Origin: Acidimicrobiales bacterium
GTDB taxonomy: Bacteria > Actinomycetota > Acidimicrobiia > Acidimicrobiales > Ilumatobacteraceae
Reading direction: 5' to 3'
NCBI GenBank assembly: GCA_025463415.1
Contig: JAOBWO010000048.1
Span: forward strand, 1 to 39,639
Length of the DNA stretch: 39,639 nucleotides
Shown piece after piece: positions 8,217 to 17,258 of this stretch; position 1 is the first letter of the stretch; every line of letters starts with the position of its first letter. Made by a program: the position numbers and the translations under genes. A model generated the notes under the pieces. It saw nothing but the letters and a program-made list of their open reading frames with translations. It did no database searches and was not told the DNA's origin.

Positions 8217-9611
8217 ATGAGCAGCTACCCATACGCGAGTCGCTATCCGGTCGTGCGCACCCTCCCCGAGCACGGGCGGGATCGTGAGGAGATCCTCGCC
8301 GAACTGCGCGAGATGGCCACCGCCGAGGACTCATTCTGGCAGACCGGCAAGGCCAGCGGATCGTTCTACTGCGGCGACATGGAGCACTACGCGTTCATGT
8401 CCGAGGCCTTCGGCCTGTACGGCCACATGAACGCACTGCAGCGCGACGTGTGCCCGAGCGCCACCCGGTTCGAGGGCGAGATCATCGCGATGGGCCTCGA
8501 TCTGTTCCACTCGTCGGAGGCAACCGCAACGGGCGGCGATCCGGTGGGGATGATCACCAGCGGCGGCAGCGGCAGCATCCTCCACGCCGTCATGTCGTAC
8601 CGCGAGCACGCGGCGAAGACGCGCGGCATCCGCCAGCCGAACTTCGTCAAGCCGGAGACGGGTCATCCGGCGTTCGACAAGGCCTGCCACCTCCTCGGCA
8701 TCGAACTGCGTGTCGCGCCGATCGATCCGCTGTCCGCGACGGTGGACGTCGATGCGGTTGCCGCTCTGATCGACGAGAACACGATCGCGATCCTCGGGTC
8801 GGCGTCGAACTACGGATACGGGACGATCGACGACATCGCCGCACTCGGCCAGCTCGCGATCGCGAGAGGCGTCGGTCTGCACGTCGACGGTTGCCTCGGC
8901 GGGTTCATCCTCCCGTTCGGTGAGCAGCTCGGCCATCCGATCCCGCCGTTCGACTTCCGGGTTCCGGGCGTGACGACCATCTCCGCCGACACGCACAAGT
9001 ACGGCTACGGCCTCAAGGGCACGTCGCTGCTGCTGTTCCGTGACCGGGCCCTGCGCAACAGCCAGTACTTCTTCCAGACCGGGTGGACGGGCGGCAAGTA
9101 CTGCTCGCCGGGCATCGACGGCTCACGATCGAGCGGTCTCCTCGCGGCGACGTGGGCGGGCATGGTGGCGACGGGTCGCCAGGGCTACCTGAACTACGCG
9201 CGTGAGATCTTCGCCACGTCGTACGCGATGCAGGCGGCCGTGCGCAGCCATCCCGAGCTGCGCCTCATCGGCCGGCCCAGCTACCTGTACGCGTTCACGT
9301 CCGACGAGTTCGACATCTACCACGTGAACGACGCGCTCCGGGCACGCGGGTGGCGGATGAACGGGCTGCAGTACCCGAATGCGATCCACATGGCGGTCAC
9401 CCGCCCGCAGACGCAGGCCGGGGTGGTGGAGGCGTGGACCACCGACCTCGCCGCCGCCGTGGAGCACGCGATCGCCAACCGCGACACCGCGCCCAAGAGC
9501 AGCGCGATCTACGGCGGCGTGGCAGGCGGCTGGACCGAGGAGGCCGACGACTTCATCAGCGCCGTGATGGCCGACATGATGGACGCCCACCAAGCCCTCC
9601 CGCCCCAGTAG
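8217..9611 (+). CDS. PLP-dependent decarboxylase/lyase, sphingosine-1-phosphate lyase-like (group II decarboxylase fold)
   Basis: VTTISADTHKYGYGLKGTSLLLFRD (PLP lysine), HVDGCLGGFILPF, ITSGGSGSILHAVMSYR. Confidence 0.85.
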   Translation: MSSYPYASRYPVVRTLPEHGRDREEILAELREMATAEDSFWQTGKASGSFYCGDMEHYAFMSEAFGLYGHMNALQRDVCPSATRFEGEIIAMGLDLFHSSEATATGGDPVGMITSGGSGSILHAVMSYREHAAKTRGIRQPNFVKPETGHPAFDKACHLLGIELRVAPIDPLSATVDVDAVAALIDENTIAILGSASNYGYGTIDDIAALGQLAIARGVGLHVDGCLGGFILPFGEQLGHPIPPFDFRVPGVTTISADTHKYGYGLKGTSLLLFRDRALRNSQYFFQTGWTGGKYCSPGIDGSRSSGLLAATWAGMVATGRQGYLNYAREIFATSYAMQAAVRSHPELRLIGRPSYLYAFTSDEFDIYHVNDALRARGWRMNGLQYPNAIHMAVTRPQTQAGVVEAWTTDLAAAVEHAIANRDTAPKSSAIYGGVAGGWTEEADDFISAVMADMMDAHQALPPQ

Positions 9612-9743
9612 TTCCCAGCAAGTTCCAGCCCCCGACAGCGCCGCTTTTGGTGCGAACAACAGCAAGCGCGACGCTCGCGAACGCGCGCTTGCAAGAGTTC
9701 GCAGCAGAAGAAGCGCTGTCGGAGACTCAAACTTGCGCGGAAC
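9611..9743. repeat. ~133-bp imperfect inverted repeat (large hairpin) between convergent genes
   Basis: Arms 9611-9670 and 9684-9743, 46 of 60 positions complementary by hand count. Includes CCGACAGCGC/GCGCTGTCGG, TGCGAAC/GTTCGCA, GCAAGCGCG/CGCGCTTGC; loop 9671-9683. Confidence 0.8.
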
Positions 9744-9765
9744 CGCGGGGTGTGGCGCGGGTGGA

Positions 9766-10563
9766 TCAGGGGTGGTCGGGGAGGTCGGGGGCCCAGTGGG
9801 CGCCGTTGATGTGGCTGCCGCCGTCGACGAACAGGGTGTTGCCGGTGACGTAGTGGCAGTCGTCGCTGGCCAGGAAGACGGCGACGGGGGCGATGTCGCG
9901 CTCGGGGTCGCCCATGTAGCCCATCGGGTTGGCGGCGTCCGCGCCGGCGACCAGCTCGGGGTTGCGTTCCATCACGGCGCGGAACGCAGCGCTCTTGGCT
10001 GCCGGGCAGATGACGTTGACGACCACGCCGTACGGCGCCCACTCACGCGCTGCGGTGCGCGACAGGGAGCGCAGCGCCTCCTTGGCGCTGTTGTACTCGA
10101 CGGTGCCCACGTGCGCGTTGACGCCGTTGAGGGAGCAGAGGTTGATCACGTTGCCGCGACCCTGGGCCTTCATCAGTGGCAGCGCTGCCTGCATCGCCCA
10201 GAACGGTCCGTAGAAGCCGACGCCGAAGCCCTTCTCGAAGTTCGAGTCCTTCTTGAACTCGACCCGGCTCAGGGAGCCGCCGCCCCACGCGTTGTTGACG
10301 AGGATGTCGACGGTGCCCCAACGCTGCTGCGCGGCGTCGATCATCGCCAGCACGTCGGCCTTGTCGGAAACATCCGTGCGCTGCGCGACGGCATCGACGC
10401 CGAACTCGTCCCGCAGCTCGGCGGCCACGCGCTCGCCGGCATCGGCGTCGAGCTCGGCGACGAGGACCTTGGCGCCTTCCGCGGCGAACCGCCGGGCGAT
10501 CCCCTGGCCGATGCCGTCGCCGGCTCCGGTGATGACCGCGATCCTGTCCTGCAAACGTCCCAT
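9766..10563 (-). CDS. SDR family oxidoreductase
   Basis: IAVITGAGDGIGQGIARRFAAEG (TGxxxGIG), VNNAWGGG, VEYNSAKEALRSLSR (YxxxK). Confidence 0.92.
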   Translation of the reverse strand: MGRLQDRIAVITGAGDGIGQGIARRFAAEGAKVLVAELDADAGERVAAELRDEFGVDAVAQRTDVSDKADVLAMIDAAQQRWGTVDILVNNAWGGGSLSRVEFKKDSNFEKGFGVGFYGPFWAMQAALPLMKAQGRGNVINLCSLNGVNAHVGTVEYNSAKEALRSLSRTAAREWAPYGVVVNVICPAAKSAAFRAVMERNPELVAGADAANPMGYMGDPERDIAPVAVFLASDDCHYVTGNTLFVDGGSHINGAHWAPDLPDHP

Positions 10564-10624
10564 GTGAATCCGACTCCCTGGTCCGTCGCCCCGGCCGTGT
10601 GCCGTGGTCGGCGACGCGGCGATG

Positions 10625-11752
10625 TTAGGCAGGGGCTCTCGGCCGGATCATCAGCAGACCGACCACGGCGAACACCGGCAGCACCACGGTGGCCCAACCG
10701 AGGCCGACCACGTCCGAGAACGCACCGAGCAGCAGCGGCCCGAACGTGACGCCGACGCCGGACGCCAGCGCAGCGGCACGGCCGAGCGCCTCGGTGTCGT
10801 CGTGGAGCTGGAACAAGCGCGAGATCGACAGCGGGTAGACGGCGGCGAGGGTGAGCCCGAGCAGCGTCAGGCCGGCCACTCGGCCGACGAGCCCTGGCCC
10901 GAGCAGGAACGGGACGAGCGAGATCAGCACGCCCACGAACGATCCGATCAACACCCGCGAGCCGCTGAACCGGCGGAGCAGGTTGGCGAGCGCGAGGCGG
11001 CCGGTGCCCATTCCCACGAAGAACCCGACGGTCAGCAACGCGCCGATTCCCTTCGACGCACCGCCTTGCTGGACCATGATCGACGCGGCCCAGATCCCCG
11101 TGCCGATCTCGACCAGCACGCCGCATGCCAGCGCCGCCCAGCGACGCGCGAACTGCGGCACGCGGAACAGTTGGCCGAGCCCGATCGGCACCGCGTGAGC
11201 GGCGTCCGGAACCTCGGACCGGGCCGACGTGGCGATGAGCCCGACACCGATCAAGCACAGCGGCGCGAGGTACGCCACCCTCCACGTCACGTCGGCGGCC
11301 ACCGCCAGTCCGACCGCGAGCGGCAGCAACGTCGACGACAGCATCGGGAACGTGTTGAGGACCGCCAGCGCCTCGGTGGCCGATTCGGTCTGGTGTGCGT
11401 AGATGACCGCCGGCACGACGATCACGAGACAGGCCGCACCCGCGCCCGACAGCCCCGCGCCGAGCAGCGTCAGCGCGGGTGTGCGCGCGAACCCGAACAG
11501 CACGCCGCCTCCGAACATCCCGGCGACGCTGAGCGCGAGGAGCAGCCGGTTCGATGCGGCCTCGAGCAGAGGCCGCCCGACAGTCGCGAGCAGGAGCAGG
11601 CAGATGCCGAACAGCGATCCGTGCAACGACGCGATCGAGGCCGACATGTGCACCTCGTCGCGCAGCTCCGGGATCACCGCGCCGTAGCCCATGCTCCACG
11701 CGAGCAGCGCATACGACAGACCGATGCCGAATGTCAGCCGGTCCCAACGCAC
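10625..11752 (-). CDS. MFS transporter
   Basis: Multiple hydrophobic segments (LTFGIGLSYALLAWSMGYGAVIPEL, LFGICLLLLATVGRPLLEAASNRLLLALSVAG); GTG start (VRWDRLTF) preferred over the ORF maximum. Confidence 0.85.
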   Translation of the reverse strand: MRWDRLTFGIGLSYALLAWSMGYGAVIPELRDEVHMSASIASLHGSLFGICLLLLATVGRPLLEAASNRLLLALSVAGMFGGGVLFGFARTPALTLLGAGLSGAGAACLVIVVPAVIYAHQTESATEALAVLNTFPMLSSTLLPLAVGLAVAADVTWRVAYLAPLCLIGVGLIATSARSEVPDAAHAVPIGLGQLFRVPQFARRWAALACGVLVEIGTGIWAASIMVQQGGASKGIGALLTVGFFVGMGTGRLALANLLRRFSGSRVLIGSFVGVLISLVPFLLGPGLVGRVAGLTLLGLTLAAVYPLSISRLFQLHDDTEALGRAAALASGVGVTFGPLLLGAFSDVVGLGWATVVLPVFAVVGLLMIRPRAPA

Positions 11753-11831
11753 TGCTGCGACGCTACCGGGGTTGCGCGTCAGGTCCGATCGGCGAGTTCC
11801 GCCGAGCGGCCGAGCCCGGCTGCAGGCGAGG

Positions 11832-12107
11832 TCAGTCCGGCGACAGAGGTGTCGCGCTCGGCGGCTCCACCGGCAACCCACGGGATTGGCTCAGGTACAC
11901 CTGTCGGCGTTCGTTTTCTGCGGCCTCCTTCGCCGCGATCTCCTTCGTCTTGGGCACGACAGCGATGATGATCAAACCGATCGGCCCGAGCAGGAAACCG
12001 AGGACACCGCCGAGTGTCGCTCGGCCTTTCTTGCCACCGATCGCTCGCCCGATGAAGATGCACGCGATACCGATCAACAACCCGACGAACTGGACGCCAG
12101 AACTCAT
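11832..12107 (-). CDS. Small membrane protein, two predicted TM segments, charged C-terminal tail
   Basis: MSSGVQFVGLLIGIACIFIGRAIGGKKGRATLGGVLGFLLGPIGLIIIAVVPKTKEIAAKEAAENERRQ. Confidence 0.75.
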   Translation of the reverse strand: MSSGVQFVGLLIGIACIFIGRAIGGKKGRATLGGVLGFLLGPIGLIIIAVVPKTKEIAAKEAAENERRQVYLSQSRGLPVEPPSATPLSPD

Positions 12108-12321
12108 GGTGAACCCCTTCCCACGTTTCGCCCGCGACGGTACACCACCTGACCAGTGGCCCTGACCGCCCGATCGGTGAGTTCCGCCGATAGCCTTGGC
12201 AACTGCATCATTGCTACCCCCAGCGAGATGCGGTCGAGTGCAGCGCCCCCGGCGCACGATTTCGTTCCAACGAGCGGACAGCCATTGCATCAACGGCCAA
12301 CCGAAATTGGAAGGAATCCGC

Positions 12322-13830
12322 ATGAACACCAACACCCCGTCCTCCGGCGCGCCGCGCCGCAACCCCCGTCGTCGCCGCCCCACGGGCGTGCCGACGAACG
12401 GCACCACGTCCGGCCTCAACGGCGGCCAGAACAACCGTCAGCACGACTCCGCTGCGCCTGCCCGGTCGATTCCCGATGCGGTCGACCTCAGCCCCAGCAC
12501 GGCTCCCGTGGTCGACGCCGCTGACTTCGCCGAGCTGCACGTGCCGGCGCCGATCATCGCCTCGTTGACGCGCGACGGCATCACCGCCCCGTTCCCGATC
12601 CAGACCGCAACGCTGCCCGATTCACTCGCCGGCCGCGACGTGCTCGGTCGCGGCAAGACGGGCAGTGGCAAGACGATTGCATTTGCAATCCCCACCGTCG
12701 TGCGACTCGCCAACTCGGGCGCCAAGCGTGAGACCAAGAAGCCACGCGCGCTCATCCTCGTGCCGACGCGCGAGCTCGCCAACCAGGTCGCCGAGACGCT
12801 CGCGCCGATCGCTGCGGCGATGAACCAGAAGGTCGCCGTCGTGTTCGGTGGTGTCGGCCAGGGCCCGCAGGTCACTGCGCTCCGCCTCGGCGTCGACATC
12901 CTCGTCGCCTGCCCCGGTCGCCTCGAAGACCTCATCGCCCAGCGCCACTGCCGCCTCGACCAGGTCGAGGTCACGGTGCTCGACGAAGCCGACCACATGG
13001 CCGACCTCGGATTCCTGCCCGCCGTCAAGCGCCTGCTCGATCAGACGCCCGCCAACGCCCAGCGCCTGCTGTTCTCTGCCACGCTCGACAACGGCATCGA
13101 CGTGCTCGTCAAGCGCTACCTCACCAACCCGGTGGTCCATTCGGTCGATCCCGCGATCTCGCCGGTCTCGACGATGACCCACCACGTGTTCGCCGTGTCG
13201 ATCGCCGACAAGCCGACGATCATCAAGGAGCTCGCCCAGGGCATGGATCGCTCGCTCCTGTTCACCCGAACCAAGCATGGCGCGAAGAAGCTCGCCAAGC
13301 AGCTGTCCATGGCCGGCATTCCCGCCGTCGAGATGCACGGCAACCTCTCCCAGAACGCGCGTGAGCGCAACCTGGAGTCCTTCTCCGAAGGCACCACCCG
13401 GGTGCTCGTCGCCACCGACATCGCGGCACGCGGCATCCACGTCGACGACATCGCGCTGGTCATCCACGTCGACCCGCCGGCAGAGCACAAGGCCTACCTG
13501 CACCGCTCGGGCCGCACCGCTCGCGCGGGCGCCGAGGGCATCGTTGTCACCCTGATGACCCCGGAGCAGGTCGGCGACGTCAAGGCGCTCGCCCGTGCCG
13601 CCAAGATCGATCCCACGATCACCCGCATCGCGCCCGGCCATGCGATGTTGAACCACCTCGTCGGCCCGGCGGCACCCCTGCAGCGCTACGCCGCACCTAT
13701 CGAGACCCCGCAGGGTCCCGGCCGGTCCGCGGGCGGTCATCGCGGCGCCGGGCAGGCTCGCAGCACGGCTCGTCCGGGTGCGTCTCGGCAGCCGTCCGGC
13801 CGTCGCGGCACCAGCAACCGCAGCCGCTGA
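12322..13830 (+). CDS. DEAD-box ATP-dependent RNA helicase
   Basis: GRGKTGSGKT, PTRELANQV, CPGRLEDL, LDEADHMADLGF, FSATL, ATDIAARGIHVDDIALVIHVDPPAEHKAYLHRSGRTARAG; basic low-complexity termini. Confidence 0.95.
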   Translation: MNTNTPSSGAPRRNPRRRRPTGVPTNGTTSGLNGGQNNRQHDSAAPARSIPDAVDLSPSTAPVVDAADFAELHVPAPIIASLTRDGITAPFPIQTATLPDSLAGRDVLGRGKTGSGKTIAFAIPTVVRLANSGAKRETKKPRALILVPTRELANQVAETLAPIAAAMNQKVAVVFGGVGQGPQVTALRLGVDILVACPGRLEDLIAQRHCRLDQVEVTVLDEADHMADLGFLPAVKRLLDQTPANAQRLLFSATLDNGIDVLVKRYLTNPVVHSVDPAISPVSTMTHHVFAVSIADKPTIIKELAQGMDRSLLFTRTKHGAKKLAKQLSMAGIPAVEMHGNLSQNARERNLESFSEGTTRVLVATDIAARGIHVDDIALVIHVDPPAEHKAYLHRSGRTARAGAEGIVVTLMTPEQVGDVKALARAAKIDPTITRIAPGHAMLNHLVGPAAPLQRYAAPIETPQGPGRSAGGHRGAGQARSTARPGASRQPSGRRGTSNRSR

Positions 13831-13863
13831 TCCCGGAGGGGGTCGGCGCGTAGAGTTCAGGTC

Positions 13864-14538
13864 ATGGCTGACCCGAACGCGCCCCGTCCGAAGACCCTCG
13901 GACTCGACGCCGACCTCCACCAGTACCTCGTCGCCCACGGTTCGCCGCCCGATGCCGTCCTCGAACGGCTGGCGGCGGACACGCTGGCGATGGGTCAGAT
14001 CGCGCGCATGCAGATCGCCCCCGAACAGGGCTCGTTGCTGACGATGCTCGCGAAGATGCTCGGCGCGACGTTGATCGTCGAGGTGGGCACCTTCACCGGC
14101 TACTCGTCGGTCTGCCTCGCGCGCGGGCTCGCCGATGGCGGTCGACTGATCTGCTGCGACGTCAGCGCCGAGTACACCGCTCGGGCGGTGCAGGCGTGGG
14201 CCGAGGCTGGGCTCACCGACCGTGTCGACCTCCGCATCGCGCCCGGCGCGGAGACGCTCCGAGCGTTGCCGCACGATCCGCCGATCGACATGGCGTTCAT
14301 CGACGCCGACAAATCCGGCTACGCGACGTACTACGAGGAGATCATCAGCCGCACCCGGCCCGGTGGCCTGATCGCCGTCGACAACGTGCTGTGGGGCGGC
14401 TCGATCATCGATCCGTCGGACACCAGCAAGGACACGCTCGCACTCCGCGAGTTCAACGACATGGTTCTCGCCGACGATCGCGTCGACGTCGTGATGTTGC
14501 CGATCGCCGACGGTCTCACCCTCTGCCGCCGGCGCTGA
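13864..14538 (+). CDS. Class I SAM-dependent O-methyltransferase (caffeoyl-CoA OMT-like)
   Basis: LIVEVGTFTGYSSVCLARGLADGGRLICCD, IDMAFIDADKSGYATYYEEIISRTRPGGLIAVDNVLWGG. Confidence 0.9.
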   Translation: MADPNAPRPKTLGLDADLHQYLVAHGSPPDAVLERLAADTLAMGQIARMQIAPEQGSLLTMLAKMLGATLIVEVGTFTGYSSVCLARGLADGGRLICCDVSAEYTARAVQAWAEAGLTDRVDLRIAPGAETLRALPHDPPIDMAFIDADKSGYATYYEEIISRTRPGGLIAVDNVLWGGSIIDPSDTSKDTLALREFNDMVLADDRVDVVMLPIADGLTLCRRR

Positions 14539-14541
14539 CCG

Positions 14542-15636
14542 ATGGGTGCCAGCGTCCTCATCGGTGACCTGGAGGTGTCCGCGTTGTGGCTGCGCGATTC
14601 GTGCATCTGCGACGAATGCCGCCACGCGGGCTCCGGGCAGCGGCTGCGCAGCGTGTTGGCCCTCGATCCGTCGACATCGGCGACATCGGTCTCCGTCGAC
14701 GGCGACTCCGTCCAGGTCACGTTCGCTCCGGACGATCACGTCGGTGTGTTCTCGCTGCAGTGGCTTCGCGCCAACGCGCCCGGCCGTGCCACGGTGTTCG
14801 ACGACCGCAGCTCGCGCAGCCGCACGCCGTGGTGTGCGGCCGACATGCCGGATGGTCCGCCCACCGTCTCGTGGTCGGAGCTCCGCGGGGACGGACCGGC
14901 TCGCTCGATCGCGCTGCGCGAGCTGTTCACCCTCGGACTCCTGCTCGTGCGCGGCGTTCCTGCGCACGAGGGGCAGGTGCTCGATGTCGTGCGCACCTTC
15001 GGTTTCGTGCGCACCACCAACTACGGGGATCTGTTCGACGTGCGCGTCGAGCCGCAGCCGACGAACCTCGCCTACACCGGCCGCGCCATCGGACCTCACA
15101 CCGACAACCCATACCGCGAGCCCGTGCCCGGCATCCAGCTCCTGCACTGCCTCACGTCCTCGGCGAACGGCGGCGAGAACGTGTTGGTCGACGGGTTCAG
15201 CGCGGCCGCCGTGCTCCGCGCCGAAGACCCTGCCGCGTTCGACCTCCTGACCCAGACCCGGCTGACCTTCGCGTTCGAGGATGCCGGCACGGTGCTGCGC
15301 GCGACGGGCACCGCGATCGAAGTCAACGCGGACGGCGACGTGCGCGGCATCCGCTGGAACGACCGGTCCGTGCAACCGCCGCAGGTCGCGGCCGAGCGCG
15401 TCGACGACGTGTACGCAGCGCTGCGCACGTTCGCCGCGATCCTCGTGCGCCCCGACCTCGAGCTGCACCTGACCCTCGCTCCGGAGGACTGCATCGTCTT
15501 CGACAACACACGCATCCTCCATGCCCGCACGGCGTTCACCGACGGCGCCGGTGCGCGCCACCTGCAGGGTTGCTACGCCGACCTCGACGGCCTCGCGTCC
15601 ACCGTTGCCGTGCTCGAACGCGCAGGCCGACGGTGA
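14542..15636 (+). CDS. Gamma-butyrobetaine hydroxylase-like/TauD 2-oxoglutarate dioxygenase; candidate 2-(trimethylammonio)ethylphosphonate dioxygenase (TmpA-like)
   Basis: N-terminal WLRDSCICDECRH Zn site (CxCxxC), IGPHTDNPYREPVPGIQLLHCL (HxD), VFDNTRILHARTAF (distal His); overlaps a PhnZ-like gene. Confidence 0.85.
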   Translation: MGASVLIGDLEVSALWLRDSCICDECRHAGSGQRLRSVLALDPSTSATSVSVDGDSVQVTFAPDDHVGVFSLQWLRANAPGRATVFDDRSSRSRTPWCAADMPDGPPTVSWSELRGDGPARSIALRELFTLGLLLVRGVPAHEGQVLDVVRTFGFVRTTNYGDLFDVRVEPQPTNLAYTGRAIGPHTDNPYREPVPGIQLLHCLTSSANGGENVLVDGFSAAAVLRAEDPAAFDLLTQTRLTFAFEDAGTVLRATGTAIEVNADGDVRGIRWNDRSVQPPQVAAERVDDVYAALRTFAAILVRPDLELHLTLAPEDCIVFDNTRILHARTAFTDGAGARHLQGCYADLDGLASTVAVLERAGRR

Positions 15637-16214
15637 TCACCGGCGACGTCGATGTCGCGATCGCAGCGATCGAGGCGGCGTTCACATCCGCCGAGGGGAT
15701 GCAGTACCTCGGCGAAGGCGTGACGATGATCCAGCACCAGCTCCAGGCGGGAGCGCTGGCATCTGCCGCCGGTCTGCCCGAGGCGCTGGTCGTCGCCGCG
15801 CTGTTGCACGACGTCGGCCACATGGTCGGCCATCTCGTCGGTGAGGACGACGCCGCGTCGGCGTTGGCTGCTGACGTGGACGCACAGCACGACGTCGCCG
15901 GGGCGCGCTGGTTGGGGCAGTGGTTCGGTCCGGCGATCACCGAGCCGGTGCGACTGCACGTCGCCGCCAAGCGCTACCTCGTCAGCACGGAGCCGGGCTA
16001 TGCGGCGTTGCTCTCCGACCCATCGGTGCACACCCTGCGCCTGCAGGGCGGCCCGATGTCGCCGGCCGAGGTGGCCGCCTTCGACGCGCTGGAGCATGGT
16101 CGGGACGCGGTGCGTCTGCGCCGCCTCGACGAGCGGGCGAAGGACGCCGATCGCGAGGCCCCCCGCATCCAGACCCACCGCGACCTGATCCGCCGGGTGC
16201 TGCTCGCCGGCTGA
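15633..16214 (+). CDS. HD-domain mixed-valent diiron oxygenase, PhnZ/TmpB-like
   Basis: GTG start overlapping the upstream stop (GTGA). QYLGEGVTMIQHQLQ (YxxE plus His), ALLHDVGHM, AQHDVAGARWL, LHVAAKRYL, LQGGPMS, LRRLDERAKD. Confidence 0.88.
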   Translation: MITGDVDVAIAAIEAAFTSAEGMQYLGEGVTMIQHQLQAGALASAAGLPEALVVAALLHDVGHMVGHLVGEDDAASALAADVDAQHDVAGARWLGQWFGPAITEPVRLHVAAKRYLVSTEPGYAALLSDPSVHTLRLQGGPMSPAEVAAFDALEHGRDAVRLRRLDERAKDADREAPRIQTHRDLIRRVLLAG

Positions 16215-16223
16215 CGAGAGCCC

Positions 16224-17168
16224 TCAGTCGCGCCGTCGAGCTCGATGGAACTCGCGGATGGAGGCGGCGCTCCAGTTGTCGTGCTGCTCGCCGAACGCGT
16301 CGACCCCGTCGATCGACCAGTGCATCAGCGAGTTGATCGTGTACAGGTTCGGGTTGATGTTCCAGCCGAAACCGTTGATGGCGCGGCCGTCGGCCGTGAA
16401 CGTGCGCCCGAGCTCGTCGGTGCCGACGATCACGACGTGCAACGGGTAGCCGGTGAGGTCCGAACGCTCCAGCGCCTGGTGCGTGCCCGACACGATCTTC
16501 GCCTGCACGCCGTCGCGTCGAAGGAACCCGTGCACGTTGATCGCGCCGTTGCCGAAGTCGCCGCACATCGAGAAGAACCCGTCGTCGTCGGCAGCGGTGC
16601 CCCAGCTGTACGGCGCGTAGGTCGCCGGCCCCATCACGGCGGATCCGAACTGGCTGCGAACGCCCCAGGACCTGTCCCGGAAGCCGACGCAATCGACGGC
16701 GATCGTCTCGCCGTCGAGCACGATCGTGCCCGTCGCCCGCGTCGCCTGGTCGTAGTGCGTGTGCAGCCGGAACGGTTGGTCGATGCAGCGAACGTCGAGC
16801 TCGATGTGCAGGTCACCACCGTCGGGATCGTCGAACCCGACCGTGTACCGGCTCGTCGGCTCGACCGCGCGATAGGTGATCCCGTTGGCGAGGTGCATGT
16901 CCGACAACGGGCTCGTCGGCATCGGCAGGTGCCAGAAGTTCTTCGCGTAGCGGCTCGTCGACAGCTGTCCGTCCATTCCGTCCCACACGTACACCGCGCC
17001 GGCCGCGACGCCCATGTTCGCCCGGAAGTACGGATAGAACTGCACGCTCATCCGTCGTTCGGGGATCGCGAACGTGAACCAGCACGTCTCGCTCCACTCG
17101 CCGTCGTCGCTCGTCGGAACGTGGAACTCGTCGTCCGGCTGTCCGGAGCCGATCGGTGGTGTGGTCAT
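16224..17168 (-). CDS. Hypothetical beta-rich lipocalin-like/carotenoid-hydratase-like protein (DUF7064/7065-type, tentative)
   Basis: FRDRSWGVRSQFGSAVMGPATYAPYSWGTAADDDGFFSM; D/H-RSWG motif seen in CrtC/AttH-like families. Confidence 0.55.
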   Translation of the reverse strand: MTTPPIGSGQPDDEFHVPTSDDGEWSETCWFTFAIPERRMSVQFYPYFRANMGVAAGAVYVWDGMDGQLSTSRYAKNFWHLPMPTSPLSDMHLANGITYRAVEPTSRYTVGFDDPDGGDLHIELDVRCIDQPFRLHTHYDQATRATGTIVLDGETIAVDCVGFRDRSWGVRSQFGSAVMGPATYAPYSWGTAADDDGFFSMCGDFGNGAINVHGFLRRDGVQAKIVSGTHQALERSDLTGYPLHVVIVGTDELGRTFTADGRAINGFGWNINPNLYTINSLMHWSIDGVDAFGEQHDNWSAASIREFHRARRRD

Positions 17169-17258
17169 CTCCAGACACTGACCACTCCACCGACCGCCAG
17201 TCAACGCGGCCGCAGCGGAGGCCTTGCGCATCGACCGGTCGCGTCACAGACCATCCGG

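Noticed and set aside
10604-11968. 454-aa plus-strand ORF opposite the MFS transporter
   Set aside because: Composition dominated by R, E, Q and H, typical of an antisense frame over hydrophobic codons.
12622-15561. 979-aa minus-strand ORF opposite the helicase, methyltransferase and TmpA-like genes
   Set aside because: High-GC shadow ORF. Composition is low-complexity R/D/E/H/G, no domain is recognisable, and the opposite strand encodes three clear protein families.
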